Notes under the pieces: model-generated
Database searches by the model: none
The model's input: only the letters and a program-made list of their open reading frames with translations
Told to the model about the DNA's origin: nothing
Program-made: the position numbers and the translations under genes
Source: Streptomyces sp. WMMB303
GTDB lineage: Bacteria; Actinomycetota; Actinomycetes; Streptomycetales; Streptomycetaceae
Assembly (NCBI RefSeq): GCF_029351045.1
Contig: NZ_JARKIN010000001.1
Location: 1,822,001-1,886,000 of the forward strand
Reading direction: 5' to 3'
DNA: 64,000 nt
Shown here: positions 24,899 to 33,695 of the stretch, piece by piece
How the letters are laid out: each line of letters opens with the position of its first letter
How positions within the stretch are numbered: the stretch's first letter is position 1

Positions 24899-25467
24899 AG
24901 TCAACGCGTGCCGAACAGAAGCGACGCACGACGACCAGCATCATCGAAGCGGCCGCACGGCTCTTCCAGGAACAGGGCTTCCAGGGCACGACTGTGCGGC
25001 AGATCGCTGCCGAATCGAGTGTCTCCGTAGGCGCGGTCATGGCCGCGGGAGACAAGGAATCTCTGCTCAGCATGGTCTACGACGAGGCCATCGCCGCACG
25101 AGTGCCGGCGCCACCGACGGCACGGTCCGTGACGTCAGCCGTCGACTACCTGTCCCGCTACTTCGACCCCTTCCTCGAGCTGTTCACCGAGAACGAAGAA
25201 CTCGCACGGGCGTACTTCCGCGCGCTGACCCGGGGCCGGCCGGAGAACGCGGCCCTCGGCGAGCTGCGCACGGTGACGGAGCACAACCTCACCACCGCAA
25301 TGGTGAACACGGGGACACCGGAGACCCGCGCCCGGCTCGGCGCCCAAGTGATGTTCACCAGCTACCTGGGCGAGTTGATGCTGCTCGCCGCAGGCTCCAC
25401 AGCGCACCAACAGACGGCAGCCCGAATCCGGCACACCGCTGAATTCGTCACCGCACACGAACAGTAA
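24880..25467 (+). CDS. TetR-family transcriptional regulator
   Basis: 195 aa from ATG 24880 (GTG 24874 would add two residues). The promoter predicts a transcript beginning on this ATG, so translation is leaderless. The helix-turn-helix is in TTVRQIAAESSVSVGAVMAA followed by GDKESLLSMVYDEA; note GAVMAAGDK where most members have tyrosine and phenylalanine (xYxYFxxK), an odd recognition helix end. Its operators lie over its own first codons. Next gene DoxX-like begins 6 bp after the stop, so the pair forms an operon. Confidence 0.85.
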   Translation: MFSEHVQSTRAEQKRRTTTSIIEAAARLFQEQGFQGTTVRQIAAESSVSVGAVMAAGDKESLLSMVYDEAIAARVPAPPTARSVTSAVDYLSRYFDPFLELFTENEELARAYFRALTRGRPENAALGELRTVTEHNLTTAMVNTGTPETRARLGAQVMFTSYLGELMLLAAGSTAHQQTAARIRHTAEFVTAHEQ

Positions 25468-25473
25468 GACGAC

Positions 25474-25842
25474 ATGTCTCTCTCCGAACTCCCCTCCCCG
25501 GTCTGGCCGATCGTGGTCCTCCTCGTGATCCAGGCCGCCGATGCGGCCGTCCTGCTCCGCCCGCCGAAGTTCGTCGTCGACTGCCTGGAGAGCGTAGGGT
25601 TCCCGCGCGACTGGTGGTGGGCGCTGAGCATGGCCAAGGCGGCATCGGTCGTGGGACTGACCGCTGGAATCTGGATCCCCGGCGTCGCCATGACCACCAC
25701 CGCGGCGGTCATCGTCTACTTCACCCTGGCCGCGGCGGCCCACATCCGCGCGCGTGCCCTGACCACCACTTTCTGGGTGAACTGCCTGGGGATGCTGCTG
25801 CTGTCCTTCGCAGTGCTCGTGGTGAGCTTCGTGCGCTGGTGA
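25474..25842 (+). CDS. DoxX-like small membrane protein
   Basis: 122 aa with four membrane helices: IVVLLVIQAADAAVLL, WALSMAKAASVVGLTAGIW, AVIVYFTLAAAAHIRAR and a C-terminal NCLGMLLLSFAVLVVSF. This is the usual DoxX-like layout with a charged AHIRAR loop. Family members are linked to oxidative stress or electron transfer but have no agreed function. It follows the TetR gene by 6 bp and is probably its only target. Confidence 0.75.
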   Translation: MSLSELPSPVWPIVVLLVIQAADAAVLLRPPKFVVDCLESVGFPRDWWWALSMAKAASVVGLTAGIWIPGVAMTTTAAVIVYFTLAAAAHIRARALTTTFWVNCLGMLLLSFAVLVVSFVRW

Positions 25843-25951
25843 CCTGCTGATCACTCCATGCGGCGTCGTGGGATGCCGAAGGAGTCAGGATGAAGGCGTG
25901 CCGTGCGCACGTCGGATGAGCGGCACGGATCAGGACAACCGGTCGTCGGCC

Positions 25952-26815
25952 TCACGCCCCCGGCCCGGCCGGAGAGGCCGGTGTCATGAGGGCGTTGGCC
26001 TCGGCGTAGGGGATCGCGTCCGCGCCGAAGGTGAAGGTGCCCAGCTCCTGGATCTCCCGGGCCGCGCGGACGACGGCGCCGAGCGCGGCCCGGGAGAGCG
26101 CGGAACCCACGCTGATCCGGCGCACGCCCAGCGCACCGAGTTCAGGCACGCTCAGCCGCAGGGCGGGCGATCCCATCAGGACGTTCACCGGGCGGCCGAC
26201 GGAGGAGCAGACCGCACGGATCGCCTCGGCGTCCGGCAACGCCGGCGCGTAGAGCACATCGGCGCCCGCCTCCTCGTACGCCTGGAGGCGGCGGATGGTG
26301 TCGGGCAGATCGGGCCGTCCCTGGAAGAAGTTCTCGGCCCGGGCGGTGACGGTGAAGGGGAAGTCGAGTTCCCGGGCGGCGGCCACGGCCGCGCCGACCC
26401 GCTCGGCCGCCTCGCCCAGAGGGCGGACGGGGTCCTCGTCCCGGCCGGTGGAGTCCTCGACGGAGCCCCCGACCAGACCGGCAGCGGCGGCGCGGCGGAT
26501 CGTCTCGGCGACGTCGTCGGGCGTCTCGCCGAAGCCGCTCTCCAGGTCCGCGGAGACCGGCAGCGGCGTGGCGTCGACGACGGTCCTGGCGTTGTCGAGA
26601 AGGACCTCCCGGGTGACGCGGCTGTCCGGCAGTCCGCGGGCGTGCGCCAAGCCCGCGCCGGTGGTGGCAAGCGCCGCGAAACCGAGCCCGCTCAGGACCC
26701 GCGCGGTCCCGGCGTCCCACGGGTTGGGCACCACGAAGGGGTCGGGCCCCTCGTGCAGCGACTGGAAGGTGACGGCACGTCGGTACTGGTCGGGGACGGC
26801 AGCGGGCTGCTGCAT
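25952..26815 (-). CDS. Isocitrate lyase/PEP mutase-family protein
   Basis: 287 aa TIM barrel. PNPWDAGTARVLSGLGFAAL, then LATTGAGLA, the metal-site PVSADLESGFGETPDDV, VGGSVEDSTGR and a late GADVLYAPALPD. The catalytic KKCGH of isocitrate lyases is absent; in its place there is no cysteine motif, so this belongs to the small PEP mutase/oxaloacetate decarboxylase-like branch. Reaction not predictable. ATG 26815 has GAGAGGG upstream. Monocistronic. Confidence 0.85.
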   Translation of the reverse strand: MQQPAAVPDQYRRAVTFQSLHEGPDPFVVPNPWDAGTARVLSGLGFAALATTGAGLAHARGLPDSRVTREVLLDNARTVVDATPLPVSADLESGFGETPDDVAETIRRAAAAGLVGGSVEDSTGRDEDPVRPLGEAAERVGAAVAAARELDFPFTVTARAENFFQGRPDLPDTIRRLQAYEEAGADVLYAPALPDAEAIRAVCSSVGRPVNVLMGSPALRLSVPELGALGVRRISVGSALSRAALGAVVRAAREIQELGTFTFGADAIPYAEANALMTPASPAGPGA

Positions 26816-26925
26816 GGTGGGCCCTCTCCACGGTGCGCTGTTCGGCTCTGTGCACTGCTCCCGGACGCCGTTCGGACGCGGCCACGCGCGCCCCGGCGCC
26901 CCCGGTCGGCCAGGGTGCGGCCGGA

Positions 26926-27336
26926 TCACCCGGCGTCGAGATCGACGCGGACGGTCAGCAGATCGGTGCCCACCGCGCGGACCACGGCGCTGTTGAGCCG
27001 CGGCAGCACGGCGAGGCGGGCGTACGGATCGTCGTCGGGGAGGAGCCGGGCCGTCCCGGTGTGCCAGCGGCCGGAGACCCGGACCCGCACCCGCGGATCG
27101 GCGCGGATGTTGCGTACGTACTGCGCCCGGTCGCCGTGCTCGGACACCAGCCAGAACCGCCGCCCCTCGCGGCGCCCGCCGACCGGTGTGCGGCGCGGGA
27201 GACCGCTGCTGCGGCCCGTGGTCTCCAGCAGGGTCTGCCCCGGCATCCGGCGGGAGAGCGGATTGACCACATGGCGCTGAAGCGCCGTGACGGCCCGGAA
27301 CTTCGCCGCACTTCCCCTGCCCGCCGCGCCCGCCAT
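26926..27336 (-). CDS. F420-dependent (DDN-type) nitroreductase-family protein
   Basis: 136 aa split-barrel fold. Family marks: LLETTGRSSGLPRRTPV, FWLVSEHGDRAQYVRNIRAD and VRVRVSGRWHTGTARLL. Relatives bind deazaflavin F420 and reduce quinones or xenobiotics. ATG 27336 follows GGGAAGGGG, preferred to the two in-frame starts upstream. Separated from the PEP mutase-like gene by about 110 bp on the same strand. Confidence 0.85.
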   Translation of the reverse strand: MAGAAGRGSAAKFRAVTALQRHVVNPLSRRMPGQTLLETTGRSSGLPRRTPVGGRREGRRFWLVSEHGDRAQYVRNIRADPRVRVRVSGRWHTGTARLLPDDDPYARLAVLPRLNSAVVRAVGTDLLTVRVDLDAG

Positions 27337-27546
27337 GTGCGCCCCTTCCCTCATCCGTCGAGCGGCCCCGCCGCGCTGTCGGCGGGGCCTTCCGTCCACA
27401 CGCAGCCAGCATGTTGGTTACGGATGCCCAGAAGTCTGCCACCGGCCACTGACAACGGCTCCGGGCAGGCGCAGGAGCCGGCCGGCACGGGGGGCGGGGC
27501 CGCTGCCACAGATGCGGGCCGTTGGCCAAAGTTGCACTCTGGAGTT

Positions 27547-27750
27547 ATGACTCCTCCGATCGTCGTCCACCCTCCGTCCGGGACCGGTGGACGGAAAGTG
27601 ACCGCACACACCGAGAGCCTCGGCTTCGCGCACCGGCCCGAGGACGTCGTCGAGTTCCTGCGCCGCGCCGGGCTCGACCCCGCCGAGATCCAGCTCGACG
27701 ACCCCAACCTGATCGAGTGGCGCGGCGGCGGCCCCGACGTATGGCGGTGA
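27547..27750 (+). CDS. Small conserved hypothetical protein
   Basis: 67 aa: begins MTPPIVVHPPSGTGGRKVT, continues GFAHRPEDVVEFLRRAGLDP and ends WRGGGPDVWR. I remember similar short proteins in many streptomycetes but know no function. GGAG lies very close to ATG 27547, so the spacing is short. It may act as a small cytoplasmic regulator; no evidence. Confidence 0.6.
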   Translation: MTPPIVVHPPSGTGGRKVTAHTESLGFAHRPEDVVEFLRRAGLDPAEIQLDDPNLIEWRGGGPDVWR

Positions 27751-27963
27751 CCTCTCGCGGCACCGACCGGGCGAGGTCACCGCGGCACCGACCGGGCGCG
27801 CCGGCACGGCGCGTGCCTGCGAGCCCCGGCACCGTCGACCGCGTGATGGCCGCTGGGCGCGGGGCCGGGCGTACGGAACAAGAGGCAGGTGTGCGGCCGA
27901 TTCGGGCACCGGAGTACCGTCGGGTACGCCCCCGGGCCGCGAAGTGAGGAGCTTGATCACACC

Positions 27964-29379
27964 ATGCCGCCAACGCCGACTCCCCTGCCGATGCCGTCGC
28001 ACGTGCCGTCCGGGCGGGGCAAGCAGGGCCAGCAGGTCCCACAGGAGCAAGGCAACCGCACCGCTCTGGTCGAGGACCTCATGGAGCGCTTTCCGCACAT
28101 TCCGCGGGAGGCCGTACTGAAGGAGGACCTGCTCCGCGGCGGGATGGCCTTCGACGACTCGGCGCTCAGCGACACCGCCGACAAGGCGACGGGCGAGATC
28201 AAGCCGAAGTCCTACTTCATCTTCTCCTTCGACCACCGCACCCTGCCCGAACTGGGCGAGGCCGCGCTGCGGCGGCCACCCGAGGAGGTCGTGCTGACCG
28301 GTGGTCCGTACGACCTGAGCCGCACCGTCGTCTCCGTACGGGTGAACCCGAGTTCGCCGTACCGGGTGCGGGCCGGCGAGGACGGCGCCCTCGGCCTCTA
28401 CCTCGACGGGCGGCGGATCGCGGACGTCGGGCTGCCGCCGATGCCGGACTACTACCGGCACACGCTCGCCAACGGCAAGTCCGTGATGGAGGTGGCGCCC
28501 ACCATCCAGTGGGGCTACCTGATCTATCTGACGGTCTTCCGGGTGTGCCAGTACTTCGGCGCCAAGGAGGAGTGCCAGTACTGCGACATCAACCACAACT
28601 GGCGCCAGCACAAGGCCGCCGGGCGCCCGTACACCGGGGTCAAGCCGGTCGAGGAGGTGCTGGAGGCGCTGCAGATCATCTCGGACCACGACACGCTCGG
28701 CGCCTCGCACGCCTACACCCTCACCGGCGGCTCCATCACCTCGCAGGTGCAGGGCAAGGACGAGGCGGACTTCTACGGGCAGTACGCGCAGGCCATCGAG
28801 GAGCGTTTCCCGGGCCGCTGGACGGGCAAGGTCGTGGCGCAGGCGCTGCCCAAGGACGACGTCAAGCGGTTCCACGACCACGGCATCCGCATCTACCACC
28901 CCAACTTCGAGGTGTGGGACAAGCGGCTGTTCGAGCTGTACTGCCCCGGCAAGGAGCGCTATGTCGGCCGCGAGGAGTGGCACCGTCGCGTGCTCGACTC
29001 GGCGGACGTCTTCGGGGCGCGGAACGTGATCCCGAACTTCGTCGCCGGCGTGGAGATGGCCGCGCCGTACGGCTTCGACACGGTGGACGAGGCCATCGCC
29101 TCCACCACCGAGGGCCTGGACTTCTTCATGTCCCACGGCATCACCCCGCGCTTCACCACCTGGTGCCCGGAGCCGACGACCCCGCTGGGCAAGTCGAACC
29201 CGCAGGGCGCCCCGCTGGAGTACCACATCCGGCTGCTGGACGCCTACCGCTCGGCGATGCAGCGGCACGGGCTCTCCTCCCCTCCCGGTTACGGTCCGGC
29301 GGGCGCGGGCCGCGCGGTCTTCTCCGTCAGCTCGTTCATGGACACCCTGCCGGCCGAGGAAGGCGCGCCGGTCGGGTGA
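27964..29379 (+). CDS. Radical SAM protein with CX8CX2C cluster motif
   Basis: 471 aa. The cysteines for the 4Fe-4S cluster are at 195, 204 and 207 (VCQYFGAKEECQYCD), i.e. CX8CX2C instead of the usual CX3CX2C, in a barrel with GGSITSQVQGKDE as the likely SAM-contact strand, then HPNFEVWDK and a late TTWCPEPTTPLGKS. An N-terminal domain of about 170 residues precedes it. Substrate unknown; no partner gene sits nearby. ATG 27964 follows GAGGAG at about 12 nt, a long gap. A 22-bp-stem terminator lies after the stop. Confidence 0.85.
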   Translation: MPPTPTPLPMPSHVPSGRGKQGQQVPQEQGNRTALVEDLMERFPHIPREAVLKEDLLRGGMAFDDSALSDTADKATGEIKPKSYFIFSFDHRTLPELGEAALRRPPEEVVLTGGPYDLSRTVVSVRVNPSSPYRVRAGEDGALGLYLDGRRIADVGLPPMPDYYRHTLANGKSVMEVAPTIQWGYLIYLTVFRVCQYFGAKEECQYCDINHNWRQHKAAGRPYTGVKPVEEVLEALQIISDHDTLGASHAYTLTGGSITSQVQGKDEADFYGQYAQAIEERFPGRWTGKVVAQALPKDDVKRFHDHGIRIYHPNFEVWDKRLFELYCPGKERYVGREEWHRRVLDSADVFGARNVIPNFVAGVEMAAPYGFDTVDEAIASTTEGLDFFMSHGITPRFTTWCPEPTTPLGKSNPQGAPLEYHIRLLDAYRSAMQRHGLSSPPGYGPAGAGRAVFSVSSFMDTLPAEEGAPVG

Positions 29380-29407
29380 GGCCGACCGTTCGTCACCGAT
29401 GATTCCC

Positions 29408-29456
29408 GCCGAGGGCCCCGGTCTCTCCTCCAGCAGGAGAGACCGGGGCCCTCGGC
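29408..29456 (+). terminator. Very strong hairpin terminator
   Basis: Perfect 22-bp stem (29408-29429 with 29435-29456) and a 5-nt loop CCAGC, between the radical SAM gene and the next gene on the same strand. No U-run, as often in high-GC actinobacteria. It should isolate the two genes. Confidence 0.85.
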
Positions 29457-29510
29457 ACGCGGGGACCGGAGGCACCGGGACACCCGGGAAGAGACACGGA
29501 GGCGAGGACC

Positions 29511-30122
29511 ATGGCCAAGCTGACGCTGACCACGATGCTGTCGCTCGACGGCGTGATGCAGGCACCCGGCGGTCCCGAGGAGGACCCGCGCGACGGGTTC
29601 GACCTCGGCGGCTGGGTGGTGCCCTACGCGGACGAGGGACTGAACGAGCTCGTCGGGGACTGGATCGCCCGTGCGGGCGCCTTCCTCCTGGGGCGGCGCA
29701 CCTACGAGATCTTCGCGGCGTACTGGCCGCAGGTCGGCGACGAGGAGGACCCGGTGATCGCCCGGCGGCTGAACTCGCTGCCCAAGTACGTCGCCTCGAC
29801 CACGCTGCGGAACGCCACGTGGCAGGGCACCTCGGTGCTCGGGGGCGATGTGGTGGAGGCGGTGCGGGAGCTGAAGCAGCAGCCGGGCGGCGACCTCCAG
29901 ATCCACGGCAGCGGCGTGCTGGCCCGGTCGCTGATGGCGCACGGCCTGATCGACGAGTACCGCCTGCTGGTCTTCCCGGTGGTACTGGGCAAGGGCCACC
30001 GGCTCTTCACGGAGGGCGGTGTGCCCGCCGCGCTCGCGCTGGAGACCGCCGAAGCGCTGCCTTCGGGCGTCACGATGCAGACCTACACCCCGGCGGGGCG
30101 GCCGGCGTTCGGCTCGTTCTGA
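29511..30122 (+). CDS. Dihydrofolate reductase-fold protein (RibD C-terminal type)
   Basis: 203 aa. Starts KLTLTTMLSLDGVMQAPG, the RibD-C opening; then FLLGRRTYEIFAAYWP, LPKYVASTTL, DLQIHGSGVLARSLMAHGL and a closing VLGKGHRLF. These YyaP/YwjB-like proteins are reductases of unknown substrate rather than riboflavin enzymes. ATG 29511. Convergent with the DinB-family gene. Confidence 0.88.
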   Translation: MAKLTLTTMLSLDGVMQAPGGPEEDPRDGFDLGGWVVPYADEGLNELVGDWIARAGAFLLGRRTYEIFAAYWPQVGDEEDPVIARRLNSLPKYVASTTLRNATWQGTSVLGGDVVEAVRELKQQPGGDLQIHGSGVLARSLMAHGLIDEYRLLVFPVVLGKGHRLFTEGGVPAALALETAEALPSGVTMQTYTPAGRPAFGSF

Positions 30123-30176
30123 GCGCCGCCGGCCGGCCGCCCGCCCGCCGTTCGGCGGGGCGGGTCCGACCCCGGT

Positions 30177-30686
30177 TCAGCGGCCGGTGGCGCCGTCGGT
30201 CTGCTCGCGGAGGATGTCGGCGTGGCCCGCGTGCCGGCCGGTCTCCTCGATCATGTGCACGAGGATCCAGCGCAACGTCGGCGGCGGGGTCTCGCGCAGA
30301 GAGCGCGCCCCTGGCCGGTCGAGGTCGTCGCAGTCGGCGATGATCGCGTCCGACGCGTTGATCGCCTCCTGGTACGCGGCGATCAGCGACTCGCCGGTCT
30401 CGCCCGCCTCGGGCGGCGCGTCGTCGTCGAGGAGTTCGCCCTGCCCGGCGTAGGCATGGCCGAACCAGTTGCGCTCCACCAGGGTCAGATGCCGCACCAG
30501 ACCCAGCAGGCTGGTTCCGGAGGGGACGCCCGGGGCGAGGCCGACCTCGTCGGTGAGCCCGGCGGCCTTGGCGATCACCGCCTCACGCAGATACCGCAGG
30601 AACGCCAGCAGGGTTTCCTTCTCGCCACCCGCCACGGCAGGGGGCCTTACATCGCCACGCGCGGAAAAGCCGGTCACATCAGTCAT
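30177..30686 (-). CDS. DinB/DUF664-family protein
   Basis: 169 aa four-helix bundle. Metal-site histidines are in LVRHLTLVERNWFGHAY and HMIEETGRHAGHADILRE, the DUF664 pattern. Relatives in actinobacteria are mycothiol-dependent S-transferases or have no known role. ATG 30686. Monocistronic; the gene-free gap upstream contains a palindrome. Confidence 0.85.
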   Translation of the reverse strand: MTDVTGFSARGDVRPPAVAGGEKETLLAFLRYLREAVIAKAAGLTDEVGLAPGVPSGTSLLGLVRHLTLVERNWFGHAYAGQGELLDDDAPPEAGETGESLIAAYQEAINASDAIIADCDDLDRPGARSLRETPPPTLRWILVHMIEETGRHAGHADILREQTDGATGR

Positions 30687-31078
30687 GCCGCCGACTGTAA
30701 CCAGAATTGGCTGGCGGGGGTGCGGTGGTACTGGTTGGCTTCCGGGGTGACCGTCACCCGCACCCCGCCACCGCGAGGCGCGACCGGTCGTCCCCGGTGG
30801 CCCACCGCACCGGCCCGCGGGGCGGGACGCGCCGCCGTACGGCGCGCTCGCGGCCCGGGACGCCGGTCCACGCCCCGGGGTCCGGACGGAACCGCCTCAC
30901 CCGCCGGTCCGTCCCCTCCCACAGCGGAGTGGATCTTCATCGAGAAGGGGCGGGACGAGCGGAGCAGGGGGCAGCGCAGATGCCGGGAGCGGCGCCGGAG
31001 GCGGGGCGCGGAGTGTCGCGGCACGGGGCAGCGGCGGGGAGCGCGGCAAGGAGCGCGACAGCGGCCAGGGGGACGCGG
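30687..31078. other. Gene-free gap with one palindrome
   Basis: Divergent promoter region of the DinB-like and FAD oxidase genes. GGGTGAC-C-GTCACCC at 30745-30759 is a perfect 7-bp inverted repeat, a possible operator for either gene. The rest is very GC-rich; I see no convincing small gene. Confidence 0.5.
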
Positions 31079-32701
31079 ATGACGGAGTGCGGGACGGGCC
31101 CGGGGAACGGGAGGGACACAGCGAACGCGGGGAACGCGGGGAACGCGGGGGGCACAGCCGGCCGGACGAACCCGGCGAGCGCGACCGGCACGGCCGGCAC
31201 GGCGAGGACCAGGAGCCCCGCGAGCACGGCGAACGCCGGGACCGCCGGGACCGCCGGGAACAGCGCGAGCGCGGCGTGGCGGGCGCTCGGCAGCGGGCTG
31301 GACGGAACGTTGCTGCGCCCCGGCGACCGGGACTTCACCGCGGCACGCAAACTGTTCAATCCGCGGTTCGACGCGGTGCGCCCGGCCGCGGTGGCGTACT
31401 GCGCGGGGCCCGGCGACATCGCCGAGTGCCTGGCGTTCGCGCGCCGCAACCGGATACCGGTCTCGGTTCGCAGCGGGGGCCACTCGTCCGCGGGCTGGTC
31501 CAGCGGCAACGGCCGGCTGGTGATCGACGTGCAGCGGCTCGCCGGGGTGCACGCCTCCGGGCGCCGGGCCACAGTGGGCGCCGGGGCCAAACTGATCGAC
31601 GTCCACGCCGGTCTGGCGGCGCACAAGCGGACGGTACCCGCCGGGTCGGGGCCGACCGTGGGGATCGCGGGGCTGGCGCTGGGCGGCGGGATCGGCGCCG
31701 TCGCCCGCGCATACGGACTGACCTGCGACAGCCTCACCGGGGCCAGGATCGTCACGGCCGACGGCACGCTGCGCGAGGTGTCCGCGGACGGCGGGGCCGA
31801 CGACGCCGAACTGTTCTGGGCGCTGCGGGGGGCGGGGAACGGCAACTTCGGCGTCGTCACCTCGCTGGACTTCCGCACCCATGTGGCGCCCGGCTGCCAG
31901 ACCTTCTTCCTCTCCTGGCCCTGGTCGCGGGCGGCGGCCGTGGTGCGCGAGTGGCAGCGGTGGGCCCCGGTGGCGCCGGAGGAGATCTGGTCGCATCTGC
32001 GGCTGTCGGCCCCGGCGGGCGGCCGGCCGGGCAGTGTGCGGCTGGGCGGGCTCTCACTGGGGGCACGCCGCGAGGTGGAGACGCAACTGGACCGGCTGGC
32101 GGGCCGGATCGGCACGACCGCCGACCTGTCGCTGCGCAGGCACGGCTACCTGGACGCGCTGAAGGTGCTGGGCGGCGTCTCGGGGTGGACGCTCGCCCAG
32201 GCGCACCAGCGCGGCACCCTGCCCGGCCGCACCAAGCGGGGAAGGGTGGCCCGCGAGTCGTACGCCGCCCGCTCCGACTTCTACACCCGCCCGCTGCCGC
32301 TCGCCGGGATACGGGCACTGCTCGACCGGGTGGAGCGGGTCGCCGAACTGCGCGGCGGTGGCGCCGGGAGCGTCGTCCTCGACGCGCTGGGCGGTGCCGT
32401 GAACCGGCCTCCGCCGGACGCGACGGCCTTCGTGCACCGGAGCGCGCGCTTCCTGGCGCAGTACGCCGTGGCCTGGCCGGACGGCTCCGACGCCGCGGCG
32501 GTGGCGGGACACCGCGGCTGGCTGGATGCCACCCACGCCGCGATGCGGCCGTGGGCGAGCGGGTTCGCCTACCAGAACTGCCCCGATCCGGCGCTGCGCG
32601 ACTGGCGGCGGGCCTACTACGGTGCCAACGCCGAGCGGCTGGCCGGGGTCAAGGCCGTGTACGACCCGGACCGGGTCTTCTCGTTCCCGCACGCCGTGTG
32701 A
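31079..32701 (+). CDS. FAD-linked oxidase, berberine-bridge-like
   Basis: 540 aa. FAD domain: VSVRSGGHSSAGWSSGNG gives the histidine that usually binds FAD covalently; GSGPTVGIAGLALGGGIG is the place of the second, cysteinyl link, but a glycine replaces the cysteine. The C-terminal berberine-like part has NCPDPALRDWRRAYYGAN and KAVYDPDRVFSFP. The first 65 residues are low-complexity (repeats of NAGNAGG and TAGTA) with no clear signal peptide, from imperfect short tandem repeats in the DNA (31110-31260). ATG 31079 has AGGGGGA upstream. Typical substrates are sugars or secondary metabolites; unknown here. Confidence 0.82.
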   Translation: MTECGTGPGNGRDTANAGNAGNAGGTAGRTNPASATGTAGTARTRSPASTANAGTAGTAGNSASAAWRALGSGLDGTLLRPGDRDFTAARKLFNPRFDAVRPAAVAYCAGPGDIAECLAFARRNRIPVSVRSGGHSSAGWSSGNGRLVIDVQRLAGVHASGRRATVGAGAKLIDVHAGLAAHKRTVPAGSGPTVGIAGLALGGGIGAVARAYGLTCDSLTGARIVTADGTLREVSADGGADDAELFWALRGAGNGNFGVVTSLDFRTHVAPGCQTFFLSWPWSRAAAVVREWQRWAPVAPEEIWSHLRLSAPAGGRPGSVRLGGLSLGARREVETQLDRLAGRIGTTADLSLRRHGYLDALKVLGGVSGWTLAQAHQRGTLPGRTKRGRVARESYAARSDFYTRPLPLAGIRALLDRVERVAELRGGGAGSVVLDALGGAVNRPPPDATAFVHRSARFLAQYAVAWPDGSDAAAVAGHRGWLDATHAAMRPWASGFAYQNCPDPALRDWRRAYYGANAERLAGVKAVYDPDRVFSFPHAV

Positions 32702-32833
32702 GTCCCCGGGGCGGGTGCCCAGCGGCGGTGCGCGTACGGACCCGTACGCTGGGGTCCCCCTCCGGCGGCCGGAGGGGATCGCACCACCGGCGTCGCAGGC
32801 GGGCGCCGTACCGAGGAACCGAGGAGAAGTGCC

Positions 32834-33622
32834 GTGCTCGTGCTGCTGCCGCCGTCCGAGGGGAAAGCCGAGGGCGTGCGGGGGCGCCCGCTGGACCTGG
32901 ACGCGCTCTCCCTGCCGGGGCTGAATCCGGCGCGGGAGACGGTGCTGGAGGAGCTGGTTTCGCTCTGCCGGGCCGACGAGGAGAAGGCACGCGCCGTACT
33001 GGGGCTCGGGGAGGGACTGCGCGGCGAGGTCGCCAAGAACACCCGGCTGCGGACCGCGCCGACCCGTCCCGCCGGGGAGATCTACACCGGGGTGCTCTAC
33101 GACGCGCTGGAGCCGGCCACTCTCAGCCCGGCGGCCAAGCGGCGTGCCGCGCGCTCGCTGCTGGTCTTCTCCGCGCTGTGGGGGGCCGTCGGGGTCACCG
33201 ACCGGATCCCCTCCTACCGGCTGTCCGCCGGTGTGAAGCTGCCGGGCACGGGTGGGCTGGGCGCCTTCTGGCGCGGCCCGATGGAGTCGGTGCTGCCCGA
33301 GGCGGCGGGCGGCGGGCTGGTGCTGGATCTGCGCTCATCGGCGTACGCGAGCATGTGGAAGCCGAAGGGAGAGCCGGCGCGCCGTACGGCGACCGTGCGG
33401 GTCCTGCAGTCCCGCCTGGTGGACGGAGTGGAGAAGCGGTCGGTCGTCAGCCACTTCAACAAGGCGACCAAGGGCCGCATCGTACGGGCGCTGCTGGAGT
33501 CCGGTGCGGCGCCGAAGACCCCCGCGGCGCTGGCCGGGACACTGCGCGAGCTGGGGTACACCGTGGAGGGCGACGCGGGTCCGGACACCCGGGCACTGGA
33601 TGTGATCGTCACCGAACTCTGA
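32834..33622 (+). CDS. yaaA: YaaA-family peroxide-stress protein
   Basis: 262 aa. Opens LVLLPPSEGKAEG and contains AGEIYTGVLYDALEP, FSALWGAVGVTDRIPSYRLS, FWRGPM, LDLRSSAYASMW and SHFNKATKGRIVRALLE, all YaaA landmarks. In E. coli YaaA lowers free iron and protects DNA during peroxide stress. GTG 32834 with GAGGAGAAG upstream. About 130 bp after the FAD oxidase, so probably its own unit. Confidence 0.9.
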   Translation: MLVLLPPSEGKAEGVRGRPLDLDALSLPGLNPARETVLEELVSLCRADEEKARAVLGLGEGLRGEVAKNTRLRTAPTRPAGEIYTGVLYDALEPATLSPAAKRRAARSLLVFSALWGAVGVTDRIPSYRLSAGVKLPGTGGLGAFWRGPMESVLPEAAGGGLVLDLRSSAYASMWKPKGEPARRTATVRVLQSRLVDGVEKRSVVSHFNKATKGRIVRALLESGAAPKTPAALAGTLRELGYTVEGDAGPDTRALDVIVTEL

Positions 33623-33648
33623 CCGCCGATCCGATCTGATTGCACATA

Positions 33649-33666
33649 TCGCAACGGCCGTTGCGA
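33649..33666. promoter_or_regulatory. 18-bp perfect palindrome upstream of eda
   Basis: TCGCAACGGCCGTTGCGA, 30 bp before the KDPG aldolase start. Its symmetry and position suggest an operator for a dimeric repressor; no regulator gene is adjacent, so the protein is encoded elsewhere. Confidence 0.65.
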
Positions 33667-33695
33667 AGCATGCTGCCCGCGGGCACGATACGGGC

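Noticed and set aside
27418..29565. 715-codon minus-strand frame opposite the radical SAM gene
   Set aside because: Mirrors the codon bias of the plus-strand gene and contains no recognisable domain.
31110..31270. Possible CRISPR-like or regulatory repeat array
   Set aside because: The repeats are short (9-12 bp), imperfect, without spacers, and lie in the coding N-terminus.
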